43,380 nt of DNA from Chloroflexota bacterium. Its GTDB lineage: Bacteria > Chloroflexota > Dormibacteria > Dormibacterales > Dormibacteraceae. The notes below the pieces were generated by a model. The model worked only from the letters and a program-made list of their open reading frames with translations. It had not been told where the DNA came from and did no database searches. Both the position numbers and the translations under genes were made by a program. The stretch lies in assembly GCA_005880315.1 (NCBI GenBank), contig VBHB01000104.1, positions 1 to 43,380 on the forward strand, written 5' to 3'. Below are positions 12,351 to 19,997 of this stretch, one piece after another. How positions within the stretch are numbered: the first letter of the stretch is position 1; the number at the start of each line of letters is the position of its first letter.

Positions 12351-12782
12351 ATGGACCTGACCACCCTGGTCATCGACGTCGTGATCTTTCTCGTCGTCGT
12401 GGCCATCCTCTTCTCGATAGGGAGAGCATGGCGCGCGCGGCCGGCTCGATCCCGTCTCGTTCCGCTACGGCCGGAGGCGCGCAGTCGCTACGCCGACTCG
12501 TGGAACCGTATCGAGAAGCGCTTTATGGACGCGCCTGAAGAAGCCGTCACAGAAGCCGACTCATTGATCACCGCGATGCTTGGCGAACGCGGCCATCCGC
12601 TCGGCGGCGATCGTCTGCCGCGCCAGTTGCATTCAGCGCGACGGAAGCTGGCGGAGGGACAGAAGCGGCATCGCACAGAAGACCTGCGGCTGGCGCTGCT
12701 GGACTATCGCGCGGTGTTCTCGCAGGTGATCGGTCCCGAGGTGCGCGAGCCGGTGGCCGAAGGCCGGCGCGAAACCGCCTAG
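12351..12782 (+). CDS. Small membrane-anchored protein of unknown function
   Basis: A 143-residue protein with one N-terminal helix (LVIDVVIFLVVVAILFSIG) and a charged soluble part. The soluble part carries the motif RYADSWNRIEKRFMDAPEEAVTEADSLITAMLGERG, which recurs in actinobacterial hypothetical proteins. It is probably a single-pass protein with a cytoplasmic helical domain. A strong GGAGGTGACGC ribosome site precedes the ATG. The TAG stop overlaps the stop of the convergent lytic transglycosylase gene within the four bases CTAG. I do not know its function. Confidence 0.85.
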   Translation: MDLTTLVIDVVIFLVVVAILFSIGRAWRARPARSRLVPLRPEARSRYADSWNRIEKRFMDAPEEAVTEADSLITAMLGERGHPLGGDRLPRQLHSARRKLAEGQKRHRTEDLRLALLDYRAVFSQVIGPEVREPVAEGRRETA

Positions 12783-13393
12783 GCAGGACCCGTGCCGTTC
12801 TGGAAGGCAACCGCGAGTCGGTAGATGCCCCACGCATAACGCTGCTCGTCGGGGGTCAGATATCGCCAAGGTCTGACCGCTCCGCCGCCGGCGTAATAGG
12901 CGACCAGGGTGCTGACGAGATCGCCTCGGTACCGATCGAGGTTGTTGCGGATGATCGCGGTTCCCATGTCGATGTTGTCGGCGGCGTCGTGAAGGTTGAC
13001 GCTGCGATGCAGAAGCGCCGGCCCGTCGGCTGCGGCTGTCGCGGGCATCACCTGCATGATGCCGACGGCGCCTGCGGAGGATATGGCGGACTCGTTCCAC
13101 CCGCTTTCCCACCATGCAAGCCCCATCACCAGGGCCGGATTGACGCCGTGCTTGACCCCAGCCTTGTAGAGCATCGCTTTGATCGCCTGGCGGTCGGCGA
13201 CCGGGGCGGGTGATGCAGACGGCGACGGGAGTGGCAAGGTGTCGCCCGCGGCAACCGCCTGGTCGAGGGGCGGCGGCGGATAGTCCGGGAACTGGGTCCC
13301 GCCAGCATCCCGATAGGTGCATCCGATCGCGGTCGACAGCGCCAGGAATGCGCCAGCGCAGGCCAGCATTCGGGCGGCGGGAGTGCGGCCCAT
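12779..13393 (-). CDS. Lytic transglycosylase (SLT domain) lipoprotein
   Basis: A 204-residue protein that should cleave peptidoglycan glycan strands outside the membrane. An N-terminal hydrophobic stretch ends in a cysteine within STAIGC, a plausible but imperfect lipobox. A Pro/Ser-rich linker (about 40-65) follows. The SLT domain shows GVNPALVMGLAWWESGWN (catalytic Glu in WESGWN), then AGAVGIMQVMPATA and NIDMGTAIIRNNLDRY. I chose the ATG at 13393 because it keeps the signal sequence intact; no good ribosome site precedes it. It starts about 20 bp after the APC permease stop on the same strand, so translation may be coupled. Confidence 0.88.
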   Translation of the reverse strand: MGRTPAARMLACAGAFLALSTAIGCTYRDAGGTQFPDYPPPPLDQAVAAGDTLPLPSPSASPAPVADRQAIKAMLYKAGVKHGVNPALVMGLAWWESGWNESAISSAGAVGIMQVMPATAAADGPALLHRSVNLHDAADNIDMGTAIIRNNLDRYRGDLVSTLVAYYAGGGAVRPWRYLTPDEQRYAWGIYRLAVAFQNGTGPA

Positions 13394-13413
13394 ATGAACT
13401 TGAACGCACAGCC

Positions 13414-14874
13414 TCAGCCTTCGATGAAGGTCTTCGCCGTCTCCTGAATACGACCGGGAGCTTGCGTGGACTGGTAGATGTAGACCACGACGCCGATCGC
13501 CAGCCAGGCCAGCACGATCCACGGCGCCGCGTTGGCCGGAGCCGCAAGCGCGGTGATGCCGAGGCCGGCGAAGTCGATTCCGAAAGCCGCCAACAGAACC
13601 GGGATGAAGATCAGCGTGCCCAGAATCGGCACGACGACGTTGAGGATCGGATTGAGCTCGTCGCGGTGCTCGCGCATGTAGAAGACGAGATTGCTCACGT
13701 TGGTGAGGATGTAGATGACGACGATGATGAGGGTGGCGACCGTGCCCAGCAGGGCGAAGGCGTTCAGTGGCCCGTTTAGCGCGAAACCCAGGATGAGGGC
13801 GATCGCGATTCCAAGCGCGCCCTGAACGTGCACTGCGACGTAAGGCGTTTTGAAACGCGGATGCACTCGCGCCAGGGCGGCCGGGAGGAGGCCGACACGG
13901 CCCAGCGCGAAGCCGACCCTGGTCGCGGCGTTGGCACCCGCGTTGGAGTTGGCAAAGGCGCTGTTGATGATTGCGAGCAGAACGAGGATCGAGAAGGGTC
14001 CCCATACCTTCGAGGCGAGGCCGTCCCATGGATCGCCGCCATTGAAGACGAAGAAGCCGTTCTTCTGATCGGCCGCGACACTGGGACCGAAGTAGACGAT
14101 CGCGGCGTAGTAACAGACGAGATAGAAGAGTCCGATCAGCACGCATGAAAGGATCACCGCCTTCGGCAGCGTGCGGCGCGGGTCCTTCGTCTCCTCAGCC
14201 AGCGGCACCGAAGCCTCGAAGCCGATGAACGCCAGCACGGTGTAGACCATGCCGGCGAAAACGGAGCCCAACCCGTTGGAGTTGCCGGTGCTGGGGCTGA
14301 AGACGCTGAGCGTGTTGTGGGATCCGGCGGCGATGATCAGCGTGATGGCGAGTGCCAAGAAGACGACGATCTCGAAAGCGCCGAGGATCACGCCCGCTTC
14401 AGTGGAGATGCGTACGCCTCGGTAGACGAGCGCCCAAACGCCGATTCCCGCCGCGGCCGCAAAGGGCGCCCACAGCCAGGTCGGGGTGTTGAAGTGGTTG
14501 GTCAGGAAGACGCCGATCACGTTTCCGAAGATCAGATAGAGGAGCGGAGCGACGATCGGCTCCGCCAGCATGAATCCCCAAGCGACGAAAAATCCGGCGG
14601 TGGGGTGAAGGCCACGCGCGCTGTAGGTGTAGAGGCCGCCCGCCGACGGCAGGTGCTTCGCCAGCTGCCCGATGCTAATGGCGACCAAAAGGCACGCGAC
14701 GAGCGCCAGAAGCACGGCCAGCGGCGTGGCGCCGCCGGCATAAGTGACCGCGAAGATGATCGAAAAGGCGACGGCCGCGGCCGGTGCCATGTGGGTGATC
14801 GACTGGAAGAGGACCGGGGCGAGGCCGATCGCGTCCTTTTGAAGAGTGCCCGCCTGCTGAGAACCACTGGCCAT
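13414..14874 (-). CDS. APC-superfamily amino acid permease
   Basis: A 486-residue transporter with about twelve hydrophobic helices. The N-terminus has the APC signature region (DAIGLAPVLFQSITHMAPAAAVAFS), and helix 3 region GGLYTYSARGLHP and helix 6 region AFIGFEASVPLAEETKDPRRTLPKA are typical of the family. It probably takes up an amino acid or amine with protons; specificity is not visible. I chose the ATG at 14874, which has a strong GAAGGGGGG ribosome site, over the in-frame upstream ATG at 14937. The SLT lipoprotein follows immediately downstream. Confidence 0.92.
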   Translation of the reverse strand: MASGSQQAGTLQKDAIGLAPVLFQSITHMAPAAAVAFSIIFAVTYAGGATPLAVLLALVACLLVAISIGQLAKHLPSAGGLYTYSARGLHPTAGFFVAWGFMLAEPIVAPLLYLIFGNVIGVFLTNHFNTPTWLWAPFAAAAGIGVWALVYRGVRISTEAGVILGAFEIVVFLALAITLIIAAGSHNTLSVFSPSTGNSNGLGSVFAGMVYTVLAFIGFEASVPLAEETKDPRRTLPKAVILSCVLIGLFYLVCYYAAIVYFGPSVAADQKNGFFVFNGGDPWDGLASKVWGPFSILVLLAIINSAFANSNAGANAATRVGFALGRVGLLPAALARVHPRFKTPYVAVHVQGALGIAIALILGFALNGPLNAFALLGTVATLIIVVIYILTNVSNLVFYMREHRDELNPILNVVVPILGTLIFIPVLLAAFGIDFAGLGITALAAPANAAPWIVLAWLAIGVVVYIYQSTQAPGRIQETAKTFIEG

Positions 14875-14948
14875 GTGTCCCCCCTTCTGTGGCGGCTGAC
14901 GAAATTCAGGGAATCGTAAGTGGAGTTTGGCCGGCATGGCGAGTCAAA

Positions 14949-14954
14949 TAATCT
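14949..14954 (+). promoter_or_regulatory. -10 element (TAATCT) of the YjbR gene
   Basis: TAATCT ends 7 bp before the ATG at 14962, which would give a leaderless message. A TTGGCC at 14927-14932 is a fair -35 with 16 bp spacing. Confidence 0.55.
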
Positions 14955-14961
14955 GTCTCAA

Positions 14962-15312
14962 ATGGTCACGGTGGCCGACGTGCGGCGGTTTGCCTTGACT
15001 CTGCCGAGGACGACCGAGGCGCTGGTGCACGGTCGGGTGAAGTTCCGCGTCGGCCAGATCGTGTATGTGTCTTTCTCCCGCGACGAGGCCGTTATGGGTT
15101 TCGGGTTCCCGAAGGAACAGCGCGATTGGCTGATCGGCGGCTCGCCGGACAAGTTCATGCAACCCGAAAAGTCCGACCTCCGCTACCACTGGGTGCTCGT
15201 CCGGATGGCGGCAATCGACGAGACGGAGATGCGCGAGCTGGTGCTGGATGCGTGGCGGATGGTGGTCCCCAAACGCGTCGCGTCGGCATACGAAGAGAAT
15301 GCCCAGGGCTAG
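14962..15312 (+). CDS. MmcQ/YjbR family protein
   Basis: A 116-residue protein of the YjbR fold, a small DNA-binding-like domain of unknown role. Family features are the start VADVRRFALTLPRTTEALVH, the KFRVGQIVYVSFSRDEAVMGF strand pair, and the end LRYHWVLVRMAAIDETEMRELVLDAWRMVVPKR. I chose the ATG at 14962 because it matches the family N-terminus and lies 7 bp after a -10 hexamer. A GTG at 14920 behind AGGGA is the alternative. It is divergent from the permease and convergent with tRNA-Ala only 4 bp away. Confidence 0.88.
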   Translation: MVTVADVRRFALTLPRTTEALVHGRVKFRVGQIVYVSFSRDEAVMGFGFPKEQRDWLIGGSPDKFMQPEKSDLRYHWVLVRMAAIDETEMRELVLDAWRMVVPKRVASAYEENAQG

Positions 15313-15316
15313 AAAT

Positions 15317-15392
15317 TGGTGGATCCGAGGGGATTCGAACCCCTTACCTCTTGAGTGCGATTCAAGCGCTCTCCCAATTGAGCTACGGACCC
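15317..15392 (-). tRNA. tRNA-Ala (anticodon CGC), CCA encoded
   Basis: The cloverleaf reads acceptor GGGTCCG/CGGATCC, anticodon stem CTTGA/TCAAG around loop ATCGCAC, and T arm AGGGG-TTCGAAT-CCCCT. The acceptor contains the G3:U70 pair, the alanine identity element. The discriminator A is followed by an encoded CCA. It reads the GCG codon. Confidence 0.96.
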
Positions 15393-15420
15393 CCGTGTTC
15401 AAGTAGCTGAGGGAAAGGCC

Positions 15421-15426
15421 AGTATA
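15421..15426 (-). promoter_or_regulatory. -10 element (TATACT) for tRNA-Ala
   Basis: TATACT on the minus strand lies 28 bp before the tRNA 5' end. I saw no convincing -35. Confidence 0.5.
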
Positions 15427-15459
15427 GCCTGGCTCGAAATCGCCTTCCGAAGCCGAAAC

Positions 15460-15489
15460 AATCGCCCGGCGGCGGGCGATTCCTATACT
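15460..15489 (+). promoter_or_regulatory. Promoter with operator-like inverted repeat before the sulfite-oxidase-like gene
   Basis: TATACT (15484-15489) ends 6 bp before the ATG, so the message should be leaderless. A perfect inverted repeat, AATCGCCCG (15460-15468) and CGGGCGATT (15473-15481) with a GCGG centre, occupies the -35 position and the spacer. A repressor bound there would block RNA polymerase. Confidence 0.6.
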
Positions 15490-15495
15490 CGCGAC

Positions 15496-16101
15496 ATGTC
15501 GTTCCTGTTCAAGACCAAGCGCCTGCCGGATGGGGTCGATCCAGCTCGCGTCCCCCCCGGCCAGACCCTCACCGCCCCCGATCGCTGGCCGCTGCTCCAC
15601 TTCGGCCCGGTGCCGGAAACCGACATTGCAACCTGGGATTTCAAGGTGTTCGGTGCTGTCGAAAACCCTCTTACCCTCGACTACGGCGAGGTCCGTGCCC
15701 TGCCCTCCAAAGACGTCGTCGCCGACATTCACTGCGTGACCGGATGGAGCCGCCTTGGGGATACCTGGACCGGCGTGCCGATCCGCGAAATTCTCGACCG
15801 CGTCAAGCCAAAGCCCGGGGCGAAGTACGTCATGGCGCACTGCGAACATGGGTACACGACGTCGGTACCGCTGGACGTCCTCGATGCCGAGCAGAACCTC
15901 CTCTGCTATGCCTGGAACGGGCAAGACCTGACGCCGGACCATGGTTGGCCGCTCCGGCTCTTTGTGCCATCGAAGTACTTCTGGAAATCGGCGAAGTGGT
16001 TGCGCGGGCTAGAGTTCATGGAACGCAACCGGCTTGGTTTCTGGGAGCAGCGTGGATACCACGATGAAGCAGATCCCTGGAAGGAGACACGCTACTGGTA
16101 G
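15496..16101 (+). CDS. Sulfite-oxidase-like molybdopterin oxidoreductase (MsrP/YedY-related)
   Basis: A 201-residue single-domain molybdenum cofactor enzyme. The cofactor cysteine is in IHCVTGWS (Cys at about residue 80). Family blocks are WDFKVFGAVENPLTLDYGEVRALP, GVPIREILD, YVMAHCEHGYTTSVPLDVLD and HGWPLRLFVPSKYFWKSAKWLRGLEF. It lacks a Tat or Sec signal, so it should act in the cytoplasm, unlike periplasmic MsrP. The natural substrate is unknown. It is predicted to be leaderless. The next gene starts inside its 3' end in another frame, so the two are co-transcribed. Confidence 0.92.
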   Translation: MSFLFKTKRLPDGVDPARVPPGQTLTAPDRWPLLHFGPVPETDIATWDFKVFGAVENPLTLDYGEVRALPSKDVVADIHCVTGWSRLGDTWTGVPIREILDRVKPKPGAKYVMAHCEHGYTTSVPLDVLDAEQNLLCYAWNGQDLTPDHGWPLRLFVPSKYFWKSAKWLRGLEFMERNRLGFWEQRGYHDEADPWKETRYW

Positions 16102-16834
16102 TCGTGGAGCCTCCGCTGGGCCGCCCCTAGTCACTTTCACGTCCGATTTCGGCTCAGGTTCCCCCCTCGTCGCGGCGATGAAGGCCGTGGTCCTGGCCGG
16201 ATGCCCACACGCCACGCTCGTTGACGTCAGCCACGAGGTACCCCGATTCGACGTCTTCGCGGGCGCCTTCATGCTCTTTGCCGGCACGAGGCATTTCGGC
16301 GCCGGGTCGGTCCACCTGGCCGTGGTCGACCCCGGGGTTGGCAGCTCGCGCAGGCGCTTGGCGATTCGAGCCGGCGGGCGATTTTACATTGGCCCGGACA
16401 ATGGCCTGTTCGCGATCGTCATCGAGGAGGTGGGGATGCAGCAGGCGGTCGAGCTCGCGCCGACGCCGGGCGGCGCACCCACATTTGAAGGACGGGACAT
16501 CTTTGCTCCTGCCGCTGCGGCGCTGGCGTCAGGGGTGCCGCTCGAGTCGCTGGGCCACGCGACCGCCGCGCCCAAGATGCTCGACGACTCCGGACCCCGA
16601 GTGCTCTGGACCGACGGCTTTGGCAACCTGGTCACGAACCTGAAGCCGCCGGTGCGGCCCATGCGAATCCACAATCACTACATCACAGCCTCGGCTACGA
16701 CCTACGCCGATGCGCGGCCCAATGAGCCGTTCGTTTACATCGGGAGCATGGGGTACCTCGAGGTCGGCATCCGTGAGTCGCGCGCAGACCGGGTGCTCGG
16801 AGCGCGGGCGGGCATGAAGGTAGAGCTGCTCTGA
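16064..16834 (+). CDS. SAM hydroxide adenosyltransferase (DUF62 family)
   Basis: A 256-residue cytoplasmic enzyme that splits S-adenosylmethionine with water into adenosine and methionine. Family motifs are LVTFTSDFGSG, LVDVSHEVPRFDV, HLAVVDPGVG, FYIGPDNGLFA and VLWTDGFGNLVTNL, ending in VFIGSMGYLEVG-like sequence. The ATG at 16064 overlaps the previous gene by 38 bp. No start codon lies between it and the conserved LVTFTSDFG segment, so a longer basic N-terminal tail of about 20 residues is unavoidable. TTG at 16034 or GTG at 16052 are other options. Confidence 0.92.
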   Translation: MKQIPGRRHATGSRGASAGPPLVTFTSDFGSGSPLVAAMKAVVLAGCPHATLVDVSHEVPRFDVFAGAFMLFAGTRHFGAGSVHLAVVDPGVGSSRRRLAIRAGGRFYIGPDNGLFAIVIEEVGMQQAVELAPTPGGAPTFEGRDIFAPAAAALASGVPLESLGHATAAPKMLDDSGPRVLWTDGFGNLVTNLKPPVRPMRIHNHYITASATTYADARPNEPFVYIGSMGYLEVGIRESRADRVLGARAGMKVELL

Positions 16835-16843
16835 GCTGATCGC

Positions 16844-16889
16844 GCCTTAACAAGCTGGATTGGCGTCCTATTCATCCATTCGGTACCTT
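16844..16889 (+). promoter_or_regulatory. GCCTTAACAAGC-box promoter before the PLD-like lipoprotein
   Basis: GCCTTAACAAGC (16844-16855) is followed by TGGA, then TTGGCG at the -35 position (16860-16865) and TACCTT as -10 (16884-16889, 18 bp spacing). The ATG at 16899 lies 9 bp after the -10. The same arrangement recurs at 25156, 25858, 33964 and, more weakly, at 36536. Confidence 0.65.
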
Positions 16890-16898
16890 CGCCTCGCC

Positions 16899-17936
16899 AT
16901 GGCGCGTTTTGCGTACCTGCTGCTTGCGGTTTGGCTGACGGCGTGCTCGGCCCTCCCCTCCGTGGCGCCGATCGCGAACGCGGCGCAGATTGCGCAGGCG
17001 TCTGGCGTAGGCAGGGCGCCCTCGACATCGGTGTCGGGGCGCCCCGAGCCGGTGGCCCTCTGGCAGGACGCATCCATCTTCAGGCTCGTCAACAGGCTCA
17101 TCGCTTCAGCCCGCACCCGTGTGATGGTGGAGATGTACGAGCTCGGGCGGCGGGACGTCACGAGCGCACTCGGCGCCGCCAGGTCCCGCGGCGTGAACGT
17201 GCGAACAATCACTGATCCGACGGTCAAGGCCAGTCGCGGTTCGGCCGCGGTGCTCGATCGCCTCGGTGTCGCCGAACGCGTATATCCGGTGGACGATGTT
17301 CGCCATCAGATCGATCACGTGAAGCTGCTGATAGCCGACAGCGAGGCCGTGGTCGGCGGCATGAACTGGGGCGCCCACAGCGACCGCAACCACGACTATG
17401 TGCTCGAGACGCGCGTGCCGGCCGAGCTCGGCCGGCTCGTCCGCATCTTCGAACAGGACTGGAGTCTCGCCGGCGGCAATCCAGCGCCGCTTGCCGCCGT
17501 GCCTTCGGAAATCGCCCAGACGTCGCCAGGCGAAGAGATCAGGGCGATGCTCGAAGGCGCTCTTGGGCGCGCCCAACAGCGAGTCCTTGCCGAGGTCTAC
17601 ACACTCACGGATGCAGAGGTCATGGCCGGGCTGGCGGCTGCCCACCGCCGCGGCGCGCTGGTGCGGGTGCTGCTCGACCCCAACCAGGCGTACAACCGCC
17701 GTGCCTACGCGGTTCTCTCAGCGGGCGGGGTCGAGGTACGGTGGTACCCAATTCCGAGAGGCGCCCTGCTGCACGCGAAGATCGGACTTTTCGACGACCA
17801 GCTCATCCTGGGCTCGGCCAACTGGACGCTGTCCGGGCTGGGCGTCAACCACGAGCTCGACATCGAAACGCAGGATCTACACGCCGTAGCGGCGTACAGG
17901 TCCCGATTCGACTCCGATTGGTCGAGGTCTGCCTAG
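16899..17936 (+). CDS. Phospholipase-D-like (cardiolipin synthase type) lipoprotein
   Basis: A 345-residue lipoprotein: a signal sequence ends in a textbook lipobox LTAC. Two PLD catalytic motifs follow, HVKLLIAD with GGMNWG after it, and HAKIGLFD with LGSANWT after it. Two complete HxKxxxxD motifs make an active phosphatidyl-transfer or phosphodiesterase enzyme likely, outside the cell membrane. Lipid, nucleic acid or wall teichoic substrates are all possible. ATG at 16899 is preferred to TTG at 16860 because it starts the signal peptide directly and lies just after the predicted -10. Its promoter carries the GCCTTAACARGC box shared with comEA and lon. Confidence 0.88.
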   Translation: MARFAYLLLAVWLTACSALPSVAPIANAAQIAQASGVGRAPSTSVSGRPEPVALWQDASIFRLVNRLIASARTRVMVEMYELGRRDVTSALGAARSRGVNVRTITDPTVKASRGSAAVLDRLGVAERVYPVDDVRHQIDHVKLLIADSEAVVGGMNWGAHSDRNHDYVLETRVPAELGRLVRIFEQDWSLAGGNPAPLAAVPSEIAQTSPGEEIRAMLEGALGRAQQRVLAEVYTLTDAEVMAGLAAAHRRGALVRVLLDPNQAYNRRAYAVLSAGGVEVRWYPIPRGALLHAKIGLFDDQLILGSANWTLSGLGVNHELDIETQDLHAVAAYRSRFDSDWSRSA

Positions 17937-17970
17937 CCGATCGCTCGCCCTAACGCGCGGCTCGGGCTGG

Positions 17971-18636
17971 CTAGCCCTGCGGAGGGGGTCCCGATGAGCC
18001 CATCGAAGGGGGCCCGGAAGAACCTGCTGCCGGTGGCATCGACCCCGAAGCGGGCGGGCCTCCCGCCTGCGGCATGTTGCCGAAGTTGACTTGCGGCACC
18101 GCCCGGTCGGCGTCATCGGCCTGGAAGAAGCCGAACGCCTTGAACCCGAGCGCGCCCGCTATGAGTGACGTCGGAAGGGTCTGCAGCTTGATGTTGTAGT
18201 CACGCACGTTTCCGTTGTAGAACCGCCGCGAGAACTCGATCTTGTCCTCGGTGGCGGTCAGGGTTTCCTGCAGGTTCGTGAAGGCGCTGATCGCTTTCAG
18301 GTCGGGGTAGTTCTCCGACACCGCGAAAAGGCTGCGCAGGCTCTGGCTCAACATGTTCTCGGCCTGCCCGATCTTGGCTGGGTCGCCCGTGGCCCCGGCC
18401 GCGACCGCGGCCGCTCGGGCGTTGGTAACCGCTTCCAGCGTCCCGCGCTCATGCCCCATGTAGCCCTGCACTGTGTTGACGAGGTTTGGGATCAGGTCGT
18501 GGCGGCGCTTGAGCTCGACGTCGATCTCCGACCACGCCTCTTGCGTGCGGTTGCGGGCCGAGATCAGGCCGTTGTAGGTAAAGACGAGCCACAAGCCCAC
18601 GAGGACGACGATCCCGAGGACGATCCACCAAGCCAT
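17971..18636 (-). CDS. lemA: LemA family membrane protein
   Basis: A 221-residue protein. One N-terminal helix (WWIVLGIVVLVGLWLVFTYNGLI) is followed by the LemA helical domain (RNRTQEAWSEIDVELKRRHDLIPNLVNTVQGY, FAVSENYPDLKA, FYNGNVRDYN). The C-terminal 40 residues are a Gly/Pro/Ser-rich tail. The role of LemA is not settled; it is often a surface-exposed coiled coil. It follows the bS22 gene by 30 bp on the same strand, probably on one message. Confidence 0.94.
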   Translation of the reverse strand: MAWWIVLGIVVLVGLWLVFTYNGLISARNRTQEAWSEIDVELKRRHDLIPNLVNTVQGYMGHERGTLEAVTNARAAAVAAGATGDPAKIGQAENMLSQSLRSLFAVSENYPDLKAISAFTNLQETLTATEDKIEFSRRFYNGNVRDYNIKLQTLPTSLIAGALGFKAFGFFQADDADRAVPQVNFGNMPQAGGPPASGSMPPAAGSSGPPSMGSSGPPPQG

Positions 18637-18666
18637 CAGCGGGTCATTCTAGGCGCGGTCGCGCCT

Positions 18667-18765
18667 CTAGGCGTGCGCACGGCGCTGCCATCGCGTCTTC
18701 TTGAGCATCTTCTTGTGCTTGTGCTTGCGCATCTTCTTGCGCCGCTTCTTGATTACCGAGCCCAA
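18667..18765 (-). CDS. bS22-type mini-ribosomal protein (AURKAIP1/COX24 domain), 32 residues
   Basis: This very short frame starts at TTG and reads MGSVIKKRRKKMRKHKHKK, followed by MLKKTRWQRRAHA. It matches the actinobacterial AURKAIP1/COX24-domain protein (MGSVIKKRRKRM-K-KKHRK-L-RRTR-QRR pattern), described as bS22 of the small ribosomal subunit in mycobacteria. About half the residues are Lys or Arg, fitting an rRNA-embedded peptide. GGGGAA lies just upstream as a ribosome site. A -10 TATGAT (18815-18820, minus) stands upstream. The LemA gene follows. Confidence 0.88.
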   Translation of the reverse strand: MGSVIKKRRKKMRKHKHKKMLKKTRWQRRAHA

Positions 18766-18814
18766 TCCAATTCCCCTAAGGCGTGCTTGATCTTCAAATG
18801 AGGTCCGGCCGCGA

Positions 18815-18820
18815 ATCATA
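18815..18820 (-). promoter_or_regulatory. -10 element (TATGAT) for bS22-lemA
   Basis: TATGAT on the minus strand lies 49 bp before the bS22 start. It is divergent from the acyl-CoA dehydrogenase promoter. No clear -35 is visible. Confidence 0.5.
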
Positions 18821-18850
18821 CCGTAAGGCGAGTCGCGCCCGTTCCCAGCC

Positions 18851-18856
18851 TAAACT
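18851..18856 (+). promoter_or_regulatory. -10 element (TAAACT) of the acyl-CoA dehydrogenase gene
   Basis: TAAACT ends 7 bp before the ATG at 18864, so a leaderless message is predicted. Confidence 0.55.
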
Positions 18857-18863
18857 CACCTCG

Positions 18864-19997
18864 ATGTACTTCACGGACGCCCACGAGGAGCTCCGCCTCC
18901 ACATCCGCAAGTTCCTCGCCAGCGAAGTCCAACCGCACCTGGAGGAGTGGGAGGAGAAGACCTTCCCCGACTCCATCTTCAAGCGCTTCGGCGAGCTCGG
19001 CTTCCTCGGTCTGCGCTACCCACCCGAGTACGGCGGGCAGGGCGGCGACTACTTCTCGGCGGTGGTGCTTTCCGAGGAGATGGCCAGGGCGGGGTTGGGC
19101 GGGCTGGGCATGGCGGTCGACGTCCAGACCGAGATGGCGACGCCTCCGGTGTTCAAGTTCGGGACCGAGGAGCAGAAGCGCAAGTGGGTGGTTCCCGCCA
19201 TCCGCGGCGAGCACATTGCGGCCCTGGCGATCACCGAGCCCGATGCGGGCTCAGACGTGGCCGGCATCACCACGGTGGCGAAAAGAGACGGCGATCACTT
19301 CGTCGTCAACGGCCGGAAAATCTTTATCACCAGCGGCGCGCGCTGCCAGTGGGCGCTCGTGGTCACCAAGAGCGACCGCGAGCGCGGCCACAAGGGTTAC
19401 AACCTGCTCGTCATCGAGAAGGGCACCCCCGGCTTCCAGGTTACCCGCACATTGAAAAAACTGGGAATGCATTCGTCCGACACGGCCGAGCTGCTGTTCG
19501 AGGATTGCCGCGTCCCAGTCGCCAACCTGATCGGCGAGGAGGGTGACGGCTTCAAGAACCTGATGTGGGAGCTGCAGGGCGAGCGCATGATCGCCGCGGC
19601 GGGAGCGATCGCGGGGGCGGCGCGAATCTTCGAATACACGATGGATTACGCGCAGAACCGTCAGGCGTTCGGTCAGCCCATCTCGCAGTTTCAGGTCATC
19701 AAGCACCGGCTGGTCGACATGGGTACCAAGATCGCGGCGGTGCAGGCCTTCGTGTATCAGACAGCCGCGCAGTGGGACAAGGGCGAATACCCGGTCCGCG
19801 AGATCTCTCAGGCCAAGCTGCTCGCGACGCAGGTCGCGTGCGAGGTCGCGGACGACGCCATCCAGATTCTCGGCGGGCATGGATACATGCACGAGTTCCC
19901 GGTCGAGAGGGCCTGGCGCAATGCGCGCCTTGGTCGGATTGGCGCCGGCTCGGACGAGATCATGAAGGAGATCATCGCCAAGACCTACGGCCTGTAA
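18864..19997 (+). CDS. Acyl-CoA dehydrogenase
   Basis: A 377-residue flavoenzyme that introduces a trans-2,3 double bond into an acyl-CoA in beta-oxidation or amino-acid breakdown. Family signatures are ALAITEPDAGSDVAG, KIFITSGARCQWALVVTKSD, RQAFGQPISQFQVIKHRLVDMGTK and DDAIQILGGHGYMHEFPVERAWRNAR, followed by GAGSDEIMKEIIAKTYGL. The catalytic Glu position near residue 362 appears to be in the ...GSDE motif region, but I did not confirm it. The start is ATG at 18864, with a -10 hexamer 7 bp upstream; an upstream in-frame ATG at 18783 lies outside the family. Its stop overlaps the next ATG in TAATG. Confidence 0.95.
   Translation: MYFTDAHEELRLHIRKFLASEVQPHLEEWEEKTFPDSIFKRFGELGFLGLRYPPEYGGQGGDYFSAVVLSEEMARAGLGGLGMAVDVQTEMATPPVFKFGTEEQKRKWVVPAIRGEHIAALAITEPDAGSDVAGITTVAKRDGDHFVVNGRKIFITSGARCQWALVVTKSDRERGHKGYNLLVIEKGTPGFQVTRTLKKLGMHSSDTAELLFEDCRVPVANLIGEEGDGFKNLMWELQGERMIAAAGAIAGAARIFEYTMDYAQNRQAFGQPISQFQVIKHRLVDMGTKIAAVQAFVYQTAAQWDKGEYPVREISQAKLLATQVACEVADDAIQILGGHGYMHEFPVERAWRNARLGRIGAGSDEIMKEIIAKTYGL

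Noticed and set aside
12779..12782. CTAG convergent stop overlap as a regulatory element
   Set aside because: A four-base shared stop is common in compact genomes and needs no special explanation.
17964..17977. GGGCT/AGCCC hairpin between the PLD and LemA genes as a terminator
   Set aside because: Only 5 bp arms, no T-run, and it overlaps the lemA stop codon.
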